A DNA stretch of 64,000 nucleotides from Aestuariibaculum sp. M13 (GCF_024723255.1 NZ_JANIAC010000001.1:139548-203547), one strand, 5' to 3'; numbered from the stretch's first letter, positions 48,942 to 58,877 are shown. A program made the numbers and translations. Notes: generated from the sequence alone by a model not told the origin.

Positions 48942-49966
48942 TAAAAATTTCCTATTAATTCGATACTGGGCGACCAAGTTTGAATAGCGTTTGCTTTGGC
49001 GATGTCGTATTGCTTTTGCAAAAATGCTTTCCTTTTTTCTTTGGTGCGACCGGTTTGATTGATTATTGTTTCTGCCAAAGGATGCTTACTACTAATGTAA
49101 AACTCATTTCGGTTATACAAGCGGTGTAAAAACTTTATGTCTGGCACCTTGACTCTTTTTTCGTTGTTTATAGATGCATCAGCTAACACCAGATTCCAAA
49201 CGCCGTTAATATTGGCTCCGGCATTACTGTGGTTGATTTTGTTGGTATGGGGTAAAAAGTGATCTACTTCACAGATGTTGGCACTCCCCTTTTTAACTGA
49301 AATATCCTGAAAGCTATAGAAGCATTTTCCTTTTTGATATCCGTTAAGTGAGTCTCTTACTGAAGTGATGTCTTTTCGGCGCATGAAATCACTTTCCAAG
49401 AAAAACAAGGATGCTGTTTCATCATATTTCACTTCCAAGAGGTTGGGATTAATATTAAGATTCCAGGCGGTTTCGACCAGGTTCCATCGCGCTTCTGTTT
49501 CCTGTTCGAAATTCTGAAAATGGAAGCTTTCTTTCAGCTTTAATAAATCGTCTTTAATTACGATTTGTTTTTTTCCGTTAGCATAATCTTTCTCGTAAAA
49601 TAGGTTTGGTATCTGTCCCCCGTTTACATTTTGAAAAGCATCTACCACATTAACAAAACCCAGTTTTTCTGTTTGTAATAACAGCTGCGATTCTTCTATT
49701 AGTCCGTTATTAAAATCTCGACAATAATTTAAAAATCTACTGGAGCTTGAATTCCCTTGCTTATCGCTTTGCTTTAAGTGTTCAGTAATATTTCTGGAGA
49801 ATGGCTTTGCTAAATCGGCCAATGATACCATCGTTACTTCTTCATCGATTAGTTCCAACAGGCTTTTAGCAAACGCAAACTTATATGTGGCTGAGTTTTT
49901 ACCGAATAATATAAGCGCTCTCCATTGAGATTCGAGACTTGGATCGTTTATTTGGAATTCGGTCAT
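48941..49966 (-). CDS. HNH endonuclease
   Basis: 341 aa, cytoplasmic. The C-terminal HNH region has CEVDHFLPHTN (Asp-His pair), GVWNLVLADASINNEKRVKV (Asn) and a preceding GKCFYSFQDI, where one Cys of the usual CxxC is replaced by Ser. The N-terminal ~200 residues are helical and unrecognised (FAKSLLELIDEE, SLADLAKPFSRNITEHL); they are a likely recognition or sensor domain. Coupled to a HIT protein and lying next to a nuclease-NTPase gene. Likely a DNA nuclease in defence; target unknown. Confidence 0.88.
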   Translation of the reverse strand: MTEFQINDPSLESQWRALILFGKNSATYKFAFAKSLLELIDEEVTMVSLADLAKPFSRNITEHLKQSDKQGNSSSSRFLNYCRDFNNGLIEESQLLLQTEKLGFVNVVDAFQNVNGGQIPNLFYEKDYANGKKQIVIKDDLLKLKESFHFQNFEQETEARWNLVETAWNLNINPNLLEVKYDETASLFFLESDFMRRKDITSVRDSLNGYQKGKCFYSFQDISVKKGSANICEVDHFLPHTNKINHSNAGANINGVWNLVLADASINNEKRVKVPDIKFLHRLYNRNEFYISSKHPLAETIINQTGRTKEKRKAFLQKQYDIAKANAIQTWSPSIELIGNF

Positions 49967-50112
49967 GGATTGGGTGTTGTGGTATTACTGGTTAAAAATA
50001 CCAAAAACTGGTGGATGGCTAAGCTAATTAATCTAATCTTATCGCTAATTACTAAAAAACCTTCTGTCATATATCTTGAGATATTTAGGCTACCTCACAC
50101 TACTCATTTACT

Positions 50113-51138
50113 TTAATCAACAGGATACAATTCATCTGCCTTCTCCTTTAATGCTGTTGAATAAGCTTTCTTATCTTTCATAAAATGATCGATAAAACCA
50201 GCATAGCCTCTTAAAAATCTTTCTGAAGGAAGAATTTGATAACCTAATTTTTCGGATAACATTTTAAAATGATTAACAATGTATTGCACTAAATCTTTAG
50301 GTGATTTTTCTAAAAACACTGCTAATTCTTCATTGTTGACAGGATAAAAATAAAACAGGTTTACAATTGCATCGGAAATTGCCATCGGAACCATACTCAC
50401 ATGATTACTATTCGGATAGTAAAAAAATTGTTTTTCTAAACCTGTATCGTTTACATCGAATAATTTTTCAGTCTTTTTGATATACAGGGAATCTGGCAAT
50501 GTTTCTAAAGTCCTATACCTATATTCCTCAGAATTAAATGGATTCTCATACGAATGAATTAGATGTTTATTTTTTAAGTTTATCTTATCTAATTTAGATT
50601 CCATATTACTAATCATGTAGTCATCACCCCAAAAGAATGAAGGAGAAATTGCTACATAATTAGTAAACACATTGGGGTTATCTATCATAACAAAGTATGT
50701 AAATAGACCTCCTAAAGAATGTCCTATTAAAGTTCTATTATATGTTAACTGATATTTCTTTTCCAAATAAGGAATTAATTCTTCATCCAAAAACTTTAGA
50801 AAAGCCGGGGCTCCTCCACCCATTGATTCCTTCGAACCATATGGATTATAAGGTATTGGAGTGAAATCAATTTCCCTTGGGGCTCCCTTTAAACCAATAA
50901 TAGTTACATGGGGCATTTGATCATTGGCAGTTAAATAGTCGACATTAGTTTTTACTAGATCGAACAGATTATGACCATCTAAAACTATAACTAATGGAGT
51001 TGGGTGACTTACTTCAGGATGATAAACTTGAAAAGTTCTTTTGTTACCAAAAACCTCAGAATTGAGTGAATCTTTTGAGACTTGTGATATGGCAATTGAA
51101 TGAATGGATAAAAAAATTAAGAAATATAATAACCTCAT
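50113..51138 (-). CDS. Secreted putative esterase (alpha/beta hydrolase)
   Basis: About 341 aa from ATG 51138, which gives a proper signal peptide (MRLLYFLIFLSIHSIAISQ); the ATG at 51162 adds eight residues. Features are LVIVLDGHNLFDL, the nucleophile Ser in TLIGHSLGGLFTYFVM, PHVTIIGLKGAPREIDFTP and a His in SNHVSMVPMAI. It resembles esterase-D/Fes-type enzymes that deacylate sugars or peptides. GTAAGAATA occurs 77 bases before the chosen start, similar to its distance at other genes here. Confidence 0.85.
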   Translation of the reverse strand: MRLLYFLIFLSIHSIAISQVSKDSLNSEVFGNKRTFQVYHPEVSHPTPLVIVLDGHNLFDLVKTNVDYLTANDQMPHVTIIGLKGAPREIDFTPIPYNPYGSKESMGGGAPAFLKFLDEELIPYLEKKYQLTYNRTLIGHSLGGLFTYFVMIDNPNVFTNYVAISPSFFWGDDYMISNMESKLDKINLKNKHLIHSYENPFNSEEYRYRTLETLPDSLYIKKTEKLFDVNDTGLEKQFFYYPNSNHVSMVPMAISDAIVNLFYFYPVNNEELAVFLEKSPKDLVQYIVNHFKMLSEKLGYQILPSERFLRGYAGFIDHFMKDKKAYSTALKEKADELYPVD

Positions 51139-51189
51139 ATCTAACCGTTTTACATTGAACAATTTTGAAACATTAGATGTATTTTACCA

Positions 51190-51223
51190 TTAAAAGGTTA
51201 ATAAAGATACATAATATTCTTAC
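51190..51223 (-). promoter_or_regulatory. Recurrent upstream element, core copy F
   Basis: GTAAGAATA (51223-51215) is followed by TATCTTTA, giving the GTAAGAATA-TAnnTTTA core. No ATAAAYRC/GTGTTTAT palindrome follows it. Confidence 0.45.
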
Positions 51224-51279
51224 ATAATTACATATCTTTTCAGTATCAACATAGTATGTATTAAACAAAACATTTGTTT

Positions 51280-51705
51280 TTAACGCCATGTTTTAGATTT
51301 CAAACTAGCATTTATAAACGCCTGTTTTAATTGTTTTAACTTCATTATGTTTTGTTTTAAAGCTTCTTCCTTTTGAGTGATTAACCGGATTGCTTTAATC
51401 GTCTTTTTAAGGTTTTCCGGATTATGATTACTCAAGCTTAACATCGTGCGTTTACAATCATTAATCGTTATAAATGGGATGACACTACCTTTTAGGTAAT
51501 ATGCAAAGTATTGGCCCTGTTGCAAGATCATGGTTAAATAGAATAAGGTCGTTTTATCTTCTTCGGTTTTAGTGGTAATCACAAAGCAATTCGGGCAAGG
51601 TATGCACATAGGTCTTCCGCTGTTCTGGCCTTTGTTTAAAATAAAGAAATGAGGTCTCACATAAGTGATTCCTGGGCGGTGGGTTTTGATTTCAAAATAA
51701 AGCAT
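51280..51705 (-). CDS. DUF6943-like protein
   Basis: 141 aa, no signal peptide. The segment YFEIKTHRPGITYVRPHFFI, SGRPMCIPCPNCFVI (CxxC) and a basic C-terminal helix region fit what I remember as DUF6943 of Flavobacteriaceae. The CPNC pair could bind metal. Function unknown. It sits near the SRAP gene, an association I recall from related genomes. Confidence 0.65.
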   Translation of the reverse strand: MLYFEIKTHRPGITYVRPHFFILNKGQNSGRPMCIPCPNCFVITTKTEEDKTTLFYLTMILQQGQYFAYYLKGSVIPFITINDCKRTMLSLSNHNPENLKKTIKAIRLITQKEEALKQNIMKLKQLKQAFINASLKSKTWR

Positions 51706-52078
51706 AGCTATCCAATTTAAAGTTGCTTCGCTACGCTTCGCGCCTATAATTTTTCAAAAGAAAAACAATAAAAAAGAAAGCTACTTTATTTTGTAGCGTG
51801 GGTAAGGCTGTCAAGTTTTTTTTGGGAAATACGACCTGAATATTGGCTGCGATTAGAAAAAAGATCCCTCAACACTTCGACAAGCTCAGTGCAGGCTTGT
51901 ACAGATTGACACAGTAGGATTTCCAAGTTTTTACCGCAAACCATGTTTGCTCCTCTTAATATCAAAGGTGGAGATTTTTCAAAAAACCCGAAGGGCTTGA
52001 ACTTTATAGCCTTAAAGCTCTGGCGGTAGGGAGCGACATACCTTTGCCTGGTTTTTTATTATTTTAAGAGAATATACT
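51706..52078. other. 373-bp non-coding region with dispersed repeats
   Basis: No ORF of note. Contains ACTTCGACAAGCTCAGTGCA (51874-51893), a widespread REP-like motif, and the 34-bp direct repeat at 51933-51966. A Gly/Cys-free, G+C-richer tract (AAAAAACCCGAAGGGCTT, about 51980-51997) forms a small hairpin. Confidence 0.5.
51933..51966. repeat. 34-bp direct repeat, copy 1
   Basis: Identical over 34 bases to 59844-59877. It contains a perfect short palindrome GCAAAC-CAT-GTTTGC. Confidence 0.9.
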
Positions 52079-52810
52079 TTAAATAGCTACACCTTCATAC
52101 TTAACCTCATCTATAATAGATTCGGTATCTGAATTTACTCTTGGACTAAACAGATCTCGGCTTACGGTATAGGTACTTAAATTTTCTTCATTGAAATTAA
52201 GGTTGATCAATTCGGTAATACCGTTTTGGTTTAAGTCGTCTTTTAACCAATCTTGTTCAAAGTCCTTTTGTAGAATAACAGGCTGTCTATTCTTCTTGTT
52301 ATGAATTTTTGCAAACAAAGGAGAAGCGGCTTTTGTTAGTATAGTAAAGGTTACAACATTACCCACAATAGTATAGAGACCTGCTAAAGACAAGACCTCA
52401 TCATTTTTCTGTTTAATGTGGAAGGGGTACTTTTTACCTTTGTACTCGTGAGGTTCAAAGAAACCGGTTACTGGTATAATACAACGTCTGGTGAATGCGG
52501 AGTTTTTATATAGAAAATGATCGAAGAGTTTTTCAGATTGTGCATTTAACCCTCCACCAAATTTTACAGATTCCTTATAATAGTCGCTAAGCTGTTCTGG
52601 CTTTTTATTTCCTGGAACAATACCCCATAATGCCGGCGCTAAAGCAGCTGGTCCTTCCTGTGGAATGATAAGCATATCGGGATGTGAAAAACCGTTGATA
52701 TGGTAACGCGGAATATCGTAAACATCGCGAGCGTCACTTTTAGTTAGTTCTGCATCGTATCGTTTTTCTAATGCTGCTACAGATTTTGTTTGGGCTGTAT
52801 GGAAACACAT
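52079..52810 (-). CDS. SOS response-associated peptidase (SRAP/YedK/HMCES)
   Basis: 243 aa starting Met-Cys; the second residue is the catalytic Cys that cross-links abasic sites in single-stranded DNA. Other family marks are PRYHINGFSHPDMLII, ALWGIVP, the FFEPHEYKG segment (Glu) and NRQPVIL before the C-terminal strand. It protects abasic sites and removes the adduct by self-reversal. No LexA box was found in the 178-bp upstream gap. Confidence 0.93.
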   Translation of the reverse strand: MCFHTAQTKSVAALEKRYDAELTKSDARDVYDIPRYHINGFSHPDMLIIPQEGPAALAPALWGIVPGNKKPEQLSDYYKESVKFGGGLNAQSEKLFDHFLYKNSAFTRRCIIPVTGFFEPHEYKGKKYPFHIKQKNDEVLSLAGLYTIVGNVVTFTILTKAASPLFAKIHNKKNRQPVILQKDFEQDWLKDDLNQNGITELINLNFNEENLSTYTVSRDLFSPRVNSDTESIIDEVKYEGVAI

Positions 52811-52988
52811 CAGCTTAAAATTAAAACACTTAAATATAATTAATTATGTTTTAAATTCTATTAAATCGTCGACTCATACAAAATAACTAACTCATTAATA
52901 CTACATAAAAACAGCTATACCAATCCATATAATAGTTTAAATTGTTTTACCGGAATCGGTTTAAGATAAAGATACGCATGACCCTTAA

Positions 52989-53942
52989 TTAAAATACTTG
53001 AACTTTAATGCTTCTGTATTTTTCGATAATATTATTGATCCCTTCTTTCCATTTATTGTAGTATGCATCATCGTTATCTAATATTGCATCCCAGTCAAAT
53101 GAATCATTATCTTTATATAATAACAAATTTGATTTATGGTAATTCCAATAATATTTAAAAGCATTAAACTCAAAACCATCATGGGATGCCATCCAACAAG
53201 CGTGTAACTCTTCTAGCTCAGTTTCCTCTAAATTAAAGACAAACTCAACACGACGATGAGAAAATAGGACATCTACTTTGTCAAAAAAATTATCACAACG
53301 TGACATCCATTTGTTTTTAGAGATTTCAAACACCTTAAATTTTTTATTCAAGAAATAGGAATTCAGTTCATCACATGTATCTTGTTCTAAATCTTCATCG
53401 GTCTTTAAAACGTCGATTACAAAATTTGAATCTTGTGTTTCGGTGCATATAGATTCTAAACTGGCCCCATTAATAATTTCTTTTATTTCGAGTAACATAT
53501 CATCGAAAACTTCCTTGGGACCACCTGCAATTTCAGGCCTAGACATTCTTCCAAAACTTTTAGTTGGTGCTTCTGAGAAAATAGAATTTCTAACATACAG
53601 AGTCCCCATTTCACGGTTGTTTTTTTCTGAATACTCGTAAAGATTCATGGAACCTATTACTAAAGCTTCTCCATTATAATAACATTTACAATGTATATTA
53701 GGATGATGTAACAGGTTTACCTTATTAAGCTTCTTCAATTTCTCTTTCTCGGAGAGCGAAAGTTTGTTTTCTCTATAAACTATTGTAATTATTACACCAT
53801 TATTGTTTGCAACCTTCAAGGCTTCAAAAATATTTGCTGATATTTTAATGTAAGGAACTACCAAAACTAATTCGTTTTCAGCTTCCTGAATTAATTTAGG
53901 TATCCACAGGTTAAGGCCTTGGGTATTTAGAAATTTGGGCAT
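52989..53942 (-). CDS. PLD-family (HKD-like) protein, putative nuclease
   Basis: 317 aa, cytoplasmic. One HKD-like motif: NIHCKCYYNGEALVIGSMNL, with His and Lys in place and Gly-Ser-x-Asn following, but the usual Asp/Glu is shifted by one. The start LNTQGLNLWIPKLIQEAENE is like that of the partial protein at 63765. The C-terminal ~150 residues have no recognised domain. Homodimeric PLD nucleases of this form resemble BfiI-type DNA cutting domains. A defence role is likely but inferred. A weak GTAAGAA element lies upstream (about 54031-54035). Confidence 0.75.
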   Translation of the reverse strand: MPKFLNTQGLNLWIPKLIQEAENELVLVVPYIKISANIFEALKVANNNGVIITIVYRENKLSLSEKEKLKKLNKVNLLHHPNIHCKCYYNGEALVIGSMNLYEYSEKNNREMGTLYVRNSIFSEAPTKSFGRMSRPEIAGGPKEVFDDMLLEIKEIINGASLESICTETQDSNFVIDVLKTDEDLEQDTCDELNSYFLNKKFKVFEISKNKWMSRCDNFFDKVDVLFSHRRVEFVFNLEETELEELHACWMASHDGFEFNAFKYYWNYHKSNLLLYKDNDSFDWDAILDNDDAYYNKWKEGINNIIEKYRSIKVQVF

Positions 53943-54134
53943 TATTGTTTAAAATTAAATTGAATAGAATACACTATATGAGGACTAATGTAAAAAAATA
54001 ATGCATTTTAATTTATTATAAATGAAATTTCTTACTATACAATTTGTAACTGTTAAATCAACAGAGTATTATAATTTCTTTTACATTAAAAAGTTAGAAG
54101 AGTTTATCATATAAAATAAAGGTATCAATTAAGA

Positions 54135-55187
54135 TCAATCTTTGACAAACCTGATATGCTCTAATTGACCTTGATCCACGAGCTCCAGAATATAAAGACC
54201 ACTTGACAACTTAGATACATCCAATTGATTGTTTTCTACTGGTATTAAAACCTTTAAACCATTCAGAGTATAAACCATTGTTTCCATGACCTGATTTGTT
54301 GGATTTGAAATATACAAAGTTTCTTGCACTGGATTTGGGTATACTTCTAACTTTGGTTGCTCTTCCTTTTCGATACTTAAAAGGCTCCAGGTATCAGTTG
54401 CTGTCGCTCCACCCCAGAACAATGTTGCCAGGTAAGGATTATCTATAAAAGGATTACGGTTGCCCTGAATGCCTTCCAATACTTGGTTACGTTGCAATTC
54501 GACATTAGATACTGGGTCTTCTTTATTCCATTTTAGGAATATATCCGGCATTTCCTGACTATAAGTGTTATCGCTTGACGCCGCATTATTAGCCGGACAT
54601 TGTGTTGGATAACGCAAGTTCATATACATAATGATACGTGCCACATCGCCTTTCCATTCGTCGCCAGGATACCATTCACCACTATTGGTAATATGTGCAT
54701 TACCACTACCCTCTTCGAATAAACGATTGTTTCTTGAAGAATTCATGTCGCCATCACAAGCTCTTAGATTATGAACATCGGTACCAGAACCTGGTTCTGA
54801 AGTTGACAATGCCGGTGATGCCTGTGATTTAGCATAAACATGTTCGCGATTCCAAAGGCCACTACACCCGCTCACATGACAAGATAAATCTTTTGATCTT
54901 GTGTAATCGGTTTGATTGTCGTTATCGGTATTATCATAGCCATAAAACAGGTAAACATTGCTTGTATTCGTTTCCACCTCATCAGTTTGTTTTACTGCAT
55001 CCCAAGTGTCTAATTGACTTGAAGTATAAGGTAATTCGGTTGAATGTGTTGTTTGAATTAATGTTGCTATCTGGTCTTTTATTTCTGAAGGTGTGCCGTT
55101 AAAATCTATTGAGCTATAATACGTTGGGATTTGGGCCTGAATGGCAGACACAAAAAACAGAAATAAGTAAATGTAGATTTGTTTCAT
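54135..55187 (-). CDS. Secreted endonuclease I family nuclease with T9SS sorting domain
   Basis: 350 aa, signal peptide (VSAIQAQ). Endonuclease I features: NREHVYAKSQASP, DVHNLRACDGDMNSSRNNR and WYPGDEWKGDVARIIMYMNL. The C-terminal ~75 residues (LEVYPNPVQETLYISNPTNQ, ending LSSGLYILELVDQ) are a type A type-IX-secretion sorting domain, so the enzyme is exported to the surface or medium, where it probably degrades DNA as nutrient. Confidence 0.93.
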   Translation of the reverse strand: MKQIYIYLFLFFVSAIQAQIPTYYSSIDFNGTPSEIKDQIATLIQTTHSTELPYTSSQLDTWDAVKQTDEVETNTSNVYLFYGYDNTDNDNQTDYTRSKDLSCHVSGCSGLWNREHVYAKSQASPALSTSEPGSGTDVHNLRACDGDMNSSRNNRLFEEGSGNAHITNSGEWYPGDEWKGDVARIIMYMNLRYPTQCPANNAASSDNTYSQEMPDIFLKWNKEDPVSNVELQRNQVLEGIQGNRNPFIDNPYLATLFWGGATATDTWSLLSIEKEEQPKLEVYPNPVQETLYISNPTNQVMETMVYTLNGLKVLIPVENNQLDVSKLSSGLYILELVDQGQLEHIRFVKD

Positions 55188-55301
55188 TTGAAGGGCTTTC
55201 TACAAATATAATGTAAAACACATCTTACTCATGTAAAATAAAAGCTAGTAAATTGTATTACTTGTTTTTGGTAAATTATAGTTAACTTAAAAGCAACCGT
55301 T

Positions 55302-55901
55302 ATGACACGTAGAATACCTCCAAAAAAAATTATATTTTCCCTACTGAGTATTATCAATGATTTAGACTCACAATATGGAACGCATCCTGATTACGCAGCC
55401 ATTATAACCTATTTATCAAGCAAGGATTTTTATTATGACGATAAACTTCCAATACCCAGTTTTAAAAGTATCAGCCTCGCTACTGGTATAAATGACTATC
55501 AAGTTAAGAAACGAATTAACCAATTATACGAAGACGTATTTGACTTTTATGCTAAACCATTTATTGATTTTAGAGACTCCGAATACTACATATACGCCAG
55601 TGACGGTAAAAAAAGTGCTCAAATAAAAGTCAAGGGTTTAGGCACCATACCTAAAATTGGAGAGGATGTTACTTTTGACTTATTCGAAGGCAGAATCGGG
55701 GCTTCCTCATTTTATGTTAAAGATGTATGGCATTGCTATGAGCAAGGTAAACACATCATTTTTATCATTTTAAACTCTGGACGATATAGTCTTTTCTGGC
55801 ACTTTCGAAAAGGCGAAGCTGAAGCGAAACGAGAACTCAGCTTTAATGATCTTATTAATATGGATGACTATGAATTGAAACGTAAACTAGGGTTGAGATA
55901 G
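55302..55901 (+). CDS. Uncharacterised cytoplasmic protein
   Basis: 199 aa, no signal peptide. The N-terminal half (FSLLSIINDLDSQYGTHPDY, FKSISLATGINDYQVKKRIN) may contain a winged-helix-like DNA-binding module. The C-terminal half (VKGLGTIPKIGEDVTFDLFE, FYVKDVWHCYEQGKHIIFII) is beta-rich. No named family. It is followed by the 55.9-56.6 kb structured region. Confidence 0.6.
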   Translation: MTRRIPPKKIIFSLLSIINDLDSQYGTHPDYAAIITYLSSKDFYYDDKLPIPSFKSISLATGINDYQVKKRINQLYEDVFDFYAKPFIDFRDSEYYIYASDGKKSAQIKVKGLGTIPKIGEDVTFDLFEGRIGASSFYVKDVWHCYEQGKHIIFIILNSGRYSLFWHFRKGEAEAKRELSFNDLINMDDYELKRKLGLR

Positions 55902-56279
55902 AAACTATTAGCAGGTAAACAAGCGCAGCGTTGGAGCGAAGCGGAAACAGCGAGCCGCCAGCGAGTTGAGCCAGGGTGTTTTGGCCAATAGCTTGGAACA
56001 CCGTGGAAAGCTGCCAGAACTATGTTATCACCTGATGGCGCTATTTTTGATCTGCGTTGGAAAAAGCAAGGGTTGCAAATACATGGAAGTGTGCATATGC
56101 GATAGCGTATTGCAGCCTGTAGTGTATTTGTAACTCTTGTACACGTTGCAAGAAGAGGCTTTGTTTTATGTTGAGGTACGAAACTAAAATATAGCTTCTG
56201 GATGCGGATGGCCATCAAAAATTGTGACAGCTGAACGGCCCGCAGCGATCCGCAGGCGAGCCAAATTGTTAAGTAGCGG

Positions 56280-56340
56280 TTGTACCCCAATAAAATTAGA
56301 CATGCGCATTAAGCGCATACTTTATGGGCTTGGGGTACAA
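56280..56340. repeat. Nested palindrome, cruciform/attC-like
   Basis: TTGTACCCCAA (56280-56290) and TTGGGGTACAA (56330-56340) are perfectly complementary over 11 bp. Inside are ATGCGC (56302-56307) and GCGCAT (56313-56318). Confidence 0.7.
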
Positions 56341-56460
56341 AAGTAGCTACGAGTGAACTTTTGGCGTATTGTGTGAAATAAAACAAATAGACATTGCCAA
56401 CGAAGGCGTGCCGCCGTAGTGGTACTGAATATGGTATATGCAAGTTTAATGTAATGGGCT

Positions 56461-56519
56461 TGCAGATATGTTTTATGGAACTAAATGAAGCCATAAGTGA
56501 ACACCGCTTTACCTGCGTA
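56461..56519. repeat. 59-bp direct repeat, copy 1
   Basis: Matches 59909-59967 with one mismatch. The unit is itself an imperfect palindrome: GCAG...CTGC, TGTT...AACA and TATGG...CCATA with unpaired spacers, like single-strand attC folding. Confidence 0.9.
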
Positions 56520-56574
56520 AACGGAAACACAAAAACCATAAACACATACAAATCAAATAATTACACGTAAAATC

Positions 56575-56600
56575 GTAAGAATATTTATTATATTTAGTAC
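56575..56600 (+). promoter_or_regulatory. Recurrent upstream element, copy D
   Basis: GTAAGAATA (56575-56583), then TATATTTA. The downstream GTGTTTAT palindrome of copies A-C is absent. About 119 bases before the S9 peptidase start. Confidence 0.5.
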
Positions 56601-56701
56601 AATAAATCTGAATTGAGTAACTGAATTGCTTTTATACAAACCTTAACCTCTATTCAAGAATAACTTAATTAACCGATCACAGAAATAAATAAAAACTTAA
56701 A

Positions 56702-58735
56702 ATGATGAAACATTTATTTTTCACAGTCCTCCTCTTGTTTACCAGTGTACCACTCAGTCATAGTCAAATAAAATCGAACTTAGAACTTATTGACATATTT
56801 AATATGGAATATGTGTCTGATCCACAAATTTCTCCTGATGGTTCAAAAATTGTCTATGTTCGAAATTTTAAAGATGTCATGACAGATAGAAACTTATCAA
56901 ATCTATGGATTGTGAATTTTGACGGTTCCAATAATAGACCACTTACAACCGGAAATCACAACGACTTATACCCAAGGTGGTCACATGATGGAGAAAAATT
57001 AATTTTTAAATCGAATAAAGCCGATGAGAAAATGAAGGTTTATATGATGTGGGTGGATACAAAAGAATCTGTCCCGCTGACCAATACAACTGAGGTACCA
57101 AATGATATTACATGGTCATATGACGACAAGACTTTAGCATTTAACATGTTTGTACCTAAAAAGCACGTGTCAATTGTAAAAATGCCAGACAAACCTGAAG
57201 GTGCCAAATGGAACACACCTCCTATTTACATTGACGATATTAGATATCGTGGCGATGGACAAGGGTATTTAAAAAGTGGTAATGTGCAATTATTTACTTT
57301 GCCAATTGAAGGGGGTACCCCAAGACAATTGACTTTTACTAATTTTAATCATAGTGGACCGATTTGGTCTAAGGACAACACAATTCTTTATTTCAGTGCT
57401 AATTATCATAAACCAGAAGAAATAGAACCCCTAGATGGAGAAATTCATCAAATTACCATAAATGATGGAACTATTAAACCATTAACCAAACGTTATGGAC
57501 CTGATTATCACCCTGTGTTATCACCAGACGGAACAAAAATAGCTTATTTAGGATTTGACGACACATACCAAGGGTATCAAATTGTTAACCTTCATGTAAT
57601 GAATATAGATGGAACCGATTCTGAATTGATTTCTAAAGATTTTGATAGAGATATTCAAAATATTAGTTGGAGAAATGATGGTAAAGGGCTTTATTTTCAA
57701 TATGATGATAAAGGAGATACTAAATTAGCATACATTACATTAGCCGGAAAAGTATCGATAATCACTGAAAATTTAGGTGGCCTTACACTCGGTAGGCCAT
57801 ATAATGCTGCTAGTTATACATCTTCAAATTCAAACAAATTTGCCTATACACTTGGTGGAACAAATCATCCAGCTGATTTGGGTGTTGCAGACTCAAAATC
57901 AAGTAAGCGCTTAACCGCACTTAATAATGACCTTTTCTCCTATAGAAATCTTGGAAATGTAGAAGAAATATGGTGGGAATCTTCATTCGATCAACGCAAA
58001 ATACAAGGATGGATAGTTACGCCTCCAGATTTTGACAGTACTAAAAAGTATCCACTGATTTTGGAAATACATGGAGGTCCATTCGCTAGTTATGGCTCTG
58101 TATATTCTGCCGAAATACAGGCATTTGCTGCCGCCGGCTATGTGGTACTTTATTCTAATCCAAGAGGTAGTACAGGCTATGGTCAGGAATTTGGCAACTT
58201 GATACATCACGATTACCCAAATCATGACTATGATGATCTCATGTCTGGTGTAGACGCTGTTATTAAAAAAGGATTTGTTGATGCTGAAAATTTATTTGTT
58301 ACTGGTGGCAGCGGAGGTGGTGTACTTACAGCCTGGATAGTAGGTAAGACCGACCGGTTTAAAGCTGCAGTTGTAGCCAAACCTGTTATTAACTGGTATA
58401 GTTTTGTATTGTATGCAGATCACATTCAATACTTTTCAAAATATTGGTTTGCTAAAAAACCATGGGAAGATCCGGAGAGCTATTTAAAACGTTCACCTTT
58501 GTCCTATGTTGGTAATATAACTACACCAACTATGCTACTAACCGGTGAACAGGATTTCAGAACACCTATCGCGGAATCAGAACAATTTTTTGCTGCATTG
58601 AAGTTGGAAAACGTTGAAACTGCCATGGTAAGAATACCAGATGCTTCACATGGTATTGCTAATAAGCCAAGTAACTTGATAGCTAAAATAGCAAGTATTT
58701 TGGCTTGGTTTGAAAAGTATAAAAAGAAGGAGTAG
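56702..58735 (+). CDS. Secreted S9 family (prolyl oligopeptidase-type) peptidase
   Basis: 677 aa, signal peptide ending about SHSQ. The N-terminal half has WD40/PD40-like blades (DPQISPDGSKIVYVRN, PRWSHDGEKLIFKS, HPVLSPDGTKIAYLG). The C-terminal alpha/beta-hydrolase has the nucleophile Ser in LFVTGGSGGGVLTAW (about residue 537), Asp in GEQDFRTP and His in DASHGIAN. The motif GGSGGG in place of GGSYGG is slightly atypical. It likely releases dipeptides from oligopeptides in the periplasm. It is bracketed, with the next gene, by the 59-bp repeats. Confidence 0.92.
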   Translation: MMKHLFFTVLLLFTSVPLSHSQIKSNLELIDIFNMEYVSDPQISPDGSKIVYVRNFKDVMTDRNLSNLWIVNFDGSNNRPLTTGNHNDLYPRWSHDGEKLIFKSNKADEKMKVYMMWVDTKESVPLTNTTEVPNDITWSYDDKTLAFNMFVPKKHVSIVKMPDKPEGAKWNTPPIYIDDIRYRGDGQGYLKSGNVQLFTLPIEGGTPRQLTFTNFNHSGPIWSKDNTILYFSANYHKPEEIEPLDGEIHQITINDGTIKPLTKRYGPDYHPVLSPDGTKIAYLGFDDTYQGYQIVNLHVMNIDGTDSELISKDFDRDIQNISWRNDGKGLYFQYDDKGDTKLAYITLAGKVSIITENLGGLTLGRPYNAASYTSSNSNKFAYTLGGTNHPADLGVADSKSSKRLTALNNDLFSYRNLGNVEEIWWESSFDQRKIQGWIVTPPDFDSTKKYPLILEIHGGPFASYGSVYSAEIQAFAAAGYVVLYSNPRGSTGYGQEFGNLIHHDYPNHDYDDLMSGVDAVIKKGFVDAENLFVTGGSGGGVLTAWIVGKTDRFKAAVVAKPVINWYSFVLYADHIQYFSKYWFAKKPWEDPESYLKRSPLSYVGNITTPTMLLTGEQDFRTPIAESEQFFAALKLENVETAMVRIPDASHGIANKPSNLIAKIASILAWFEKYKKKE

Positions 58736-58877
58736 TCCGTTTTTAAAAAAATCGTAGATAAAAATAATTATACTGTATCGTGGCATCAAAAAAAACTAAC
58801 TATAAATAAACGGTATTAAAACGTCTGTTTACTCCAACCGTATACTACAATTATTATTAGTAATAAACCATAAAATC

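Larger units (their letters stand above)
55902..56701. other. 800-bp structured non-coding region
   Basis: No credible gene; the short frames on the minus strand are low-complexity and lack start context. It is G+C-richer than its surroundings, contains nested palindromes (56280-56340) and the first copy of the 59-bp repeat (56461-56519), and ends with a GTAAGAATA promoter-like element. From memory, related blocks recur in flavobacterial genomes. Confidence 0.6.

Noticed and set aside
55868-56551. Minus-strand reading frames of 140 and 80 aa in the structured region
   Set aside because: Cys/Arg-rich, low-information peptides with no family pattern, running across palindromes and the 59-bp repeat; read as chance frames in a non-coding block.
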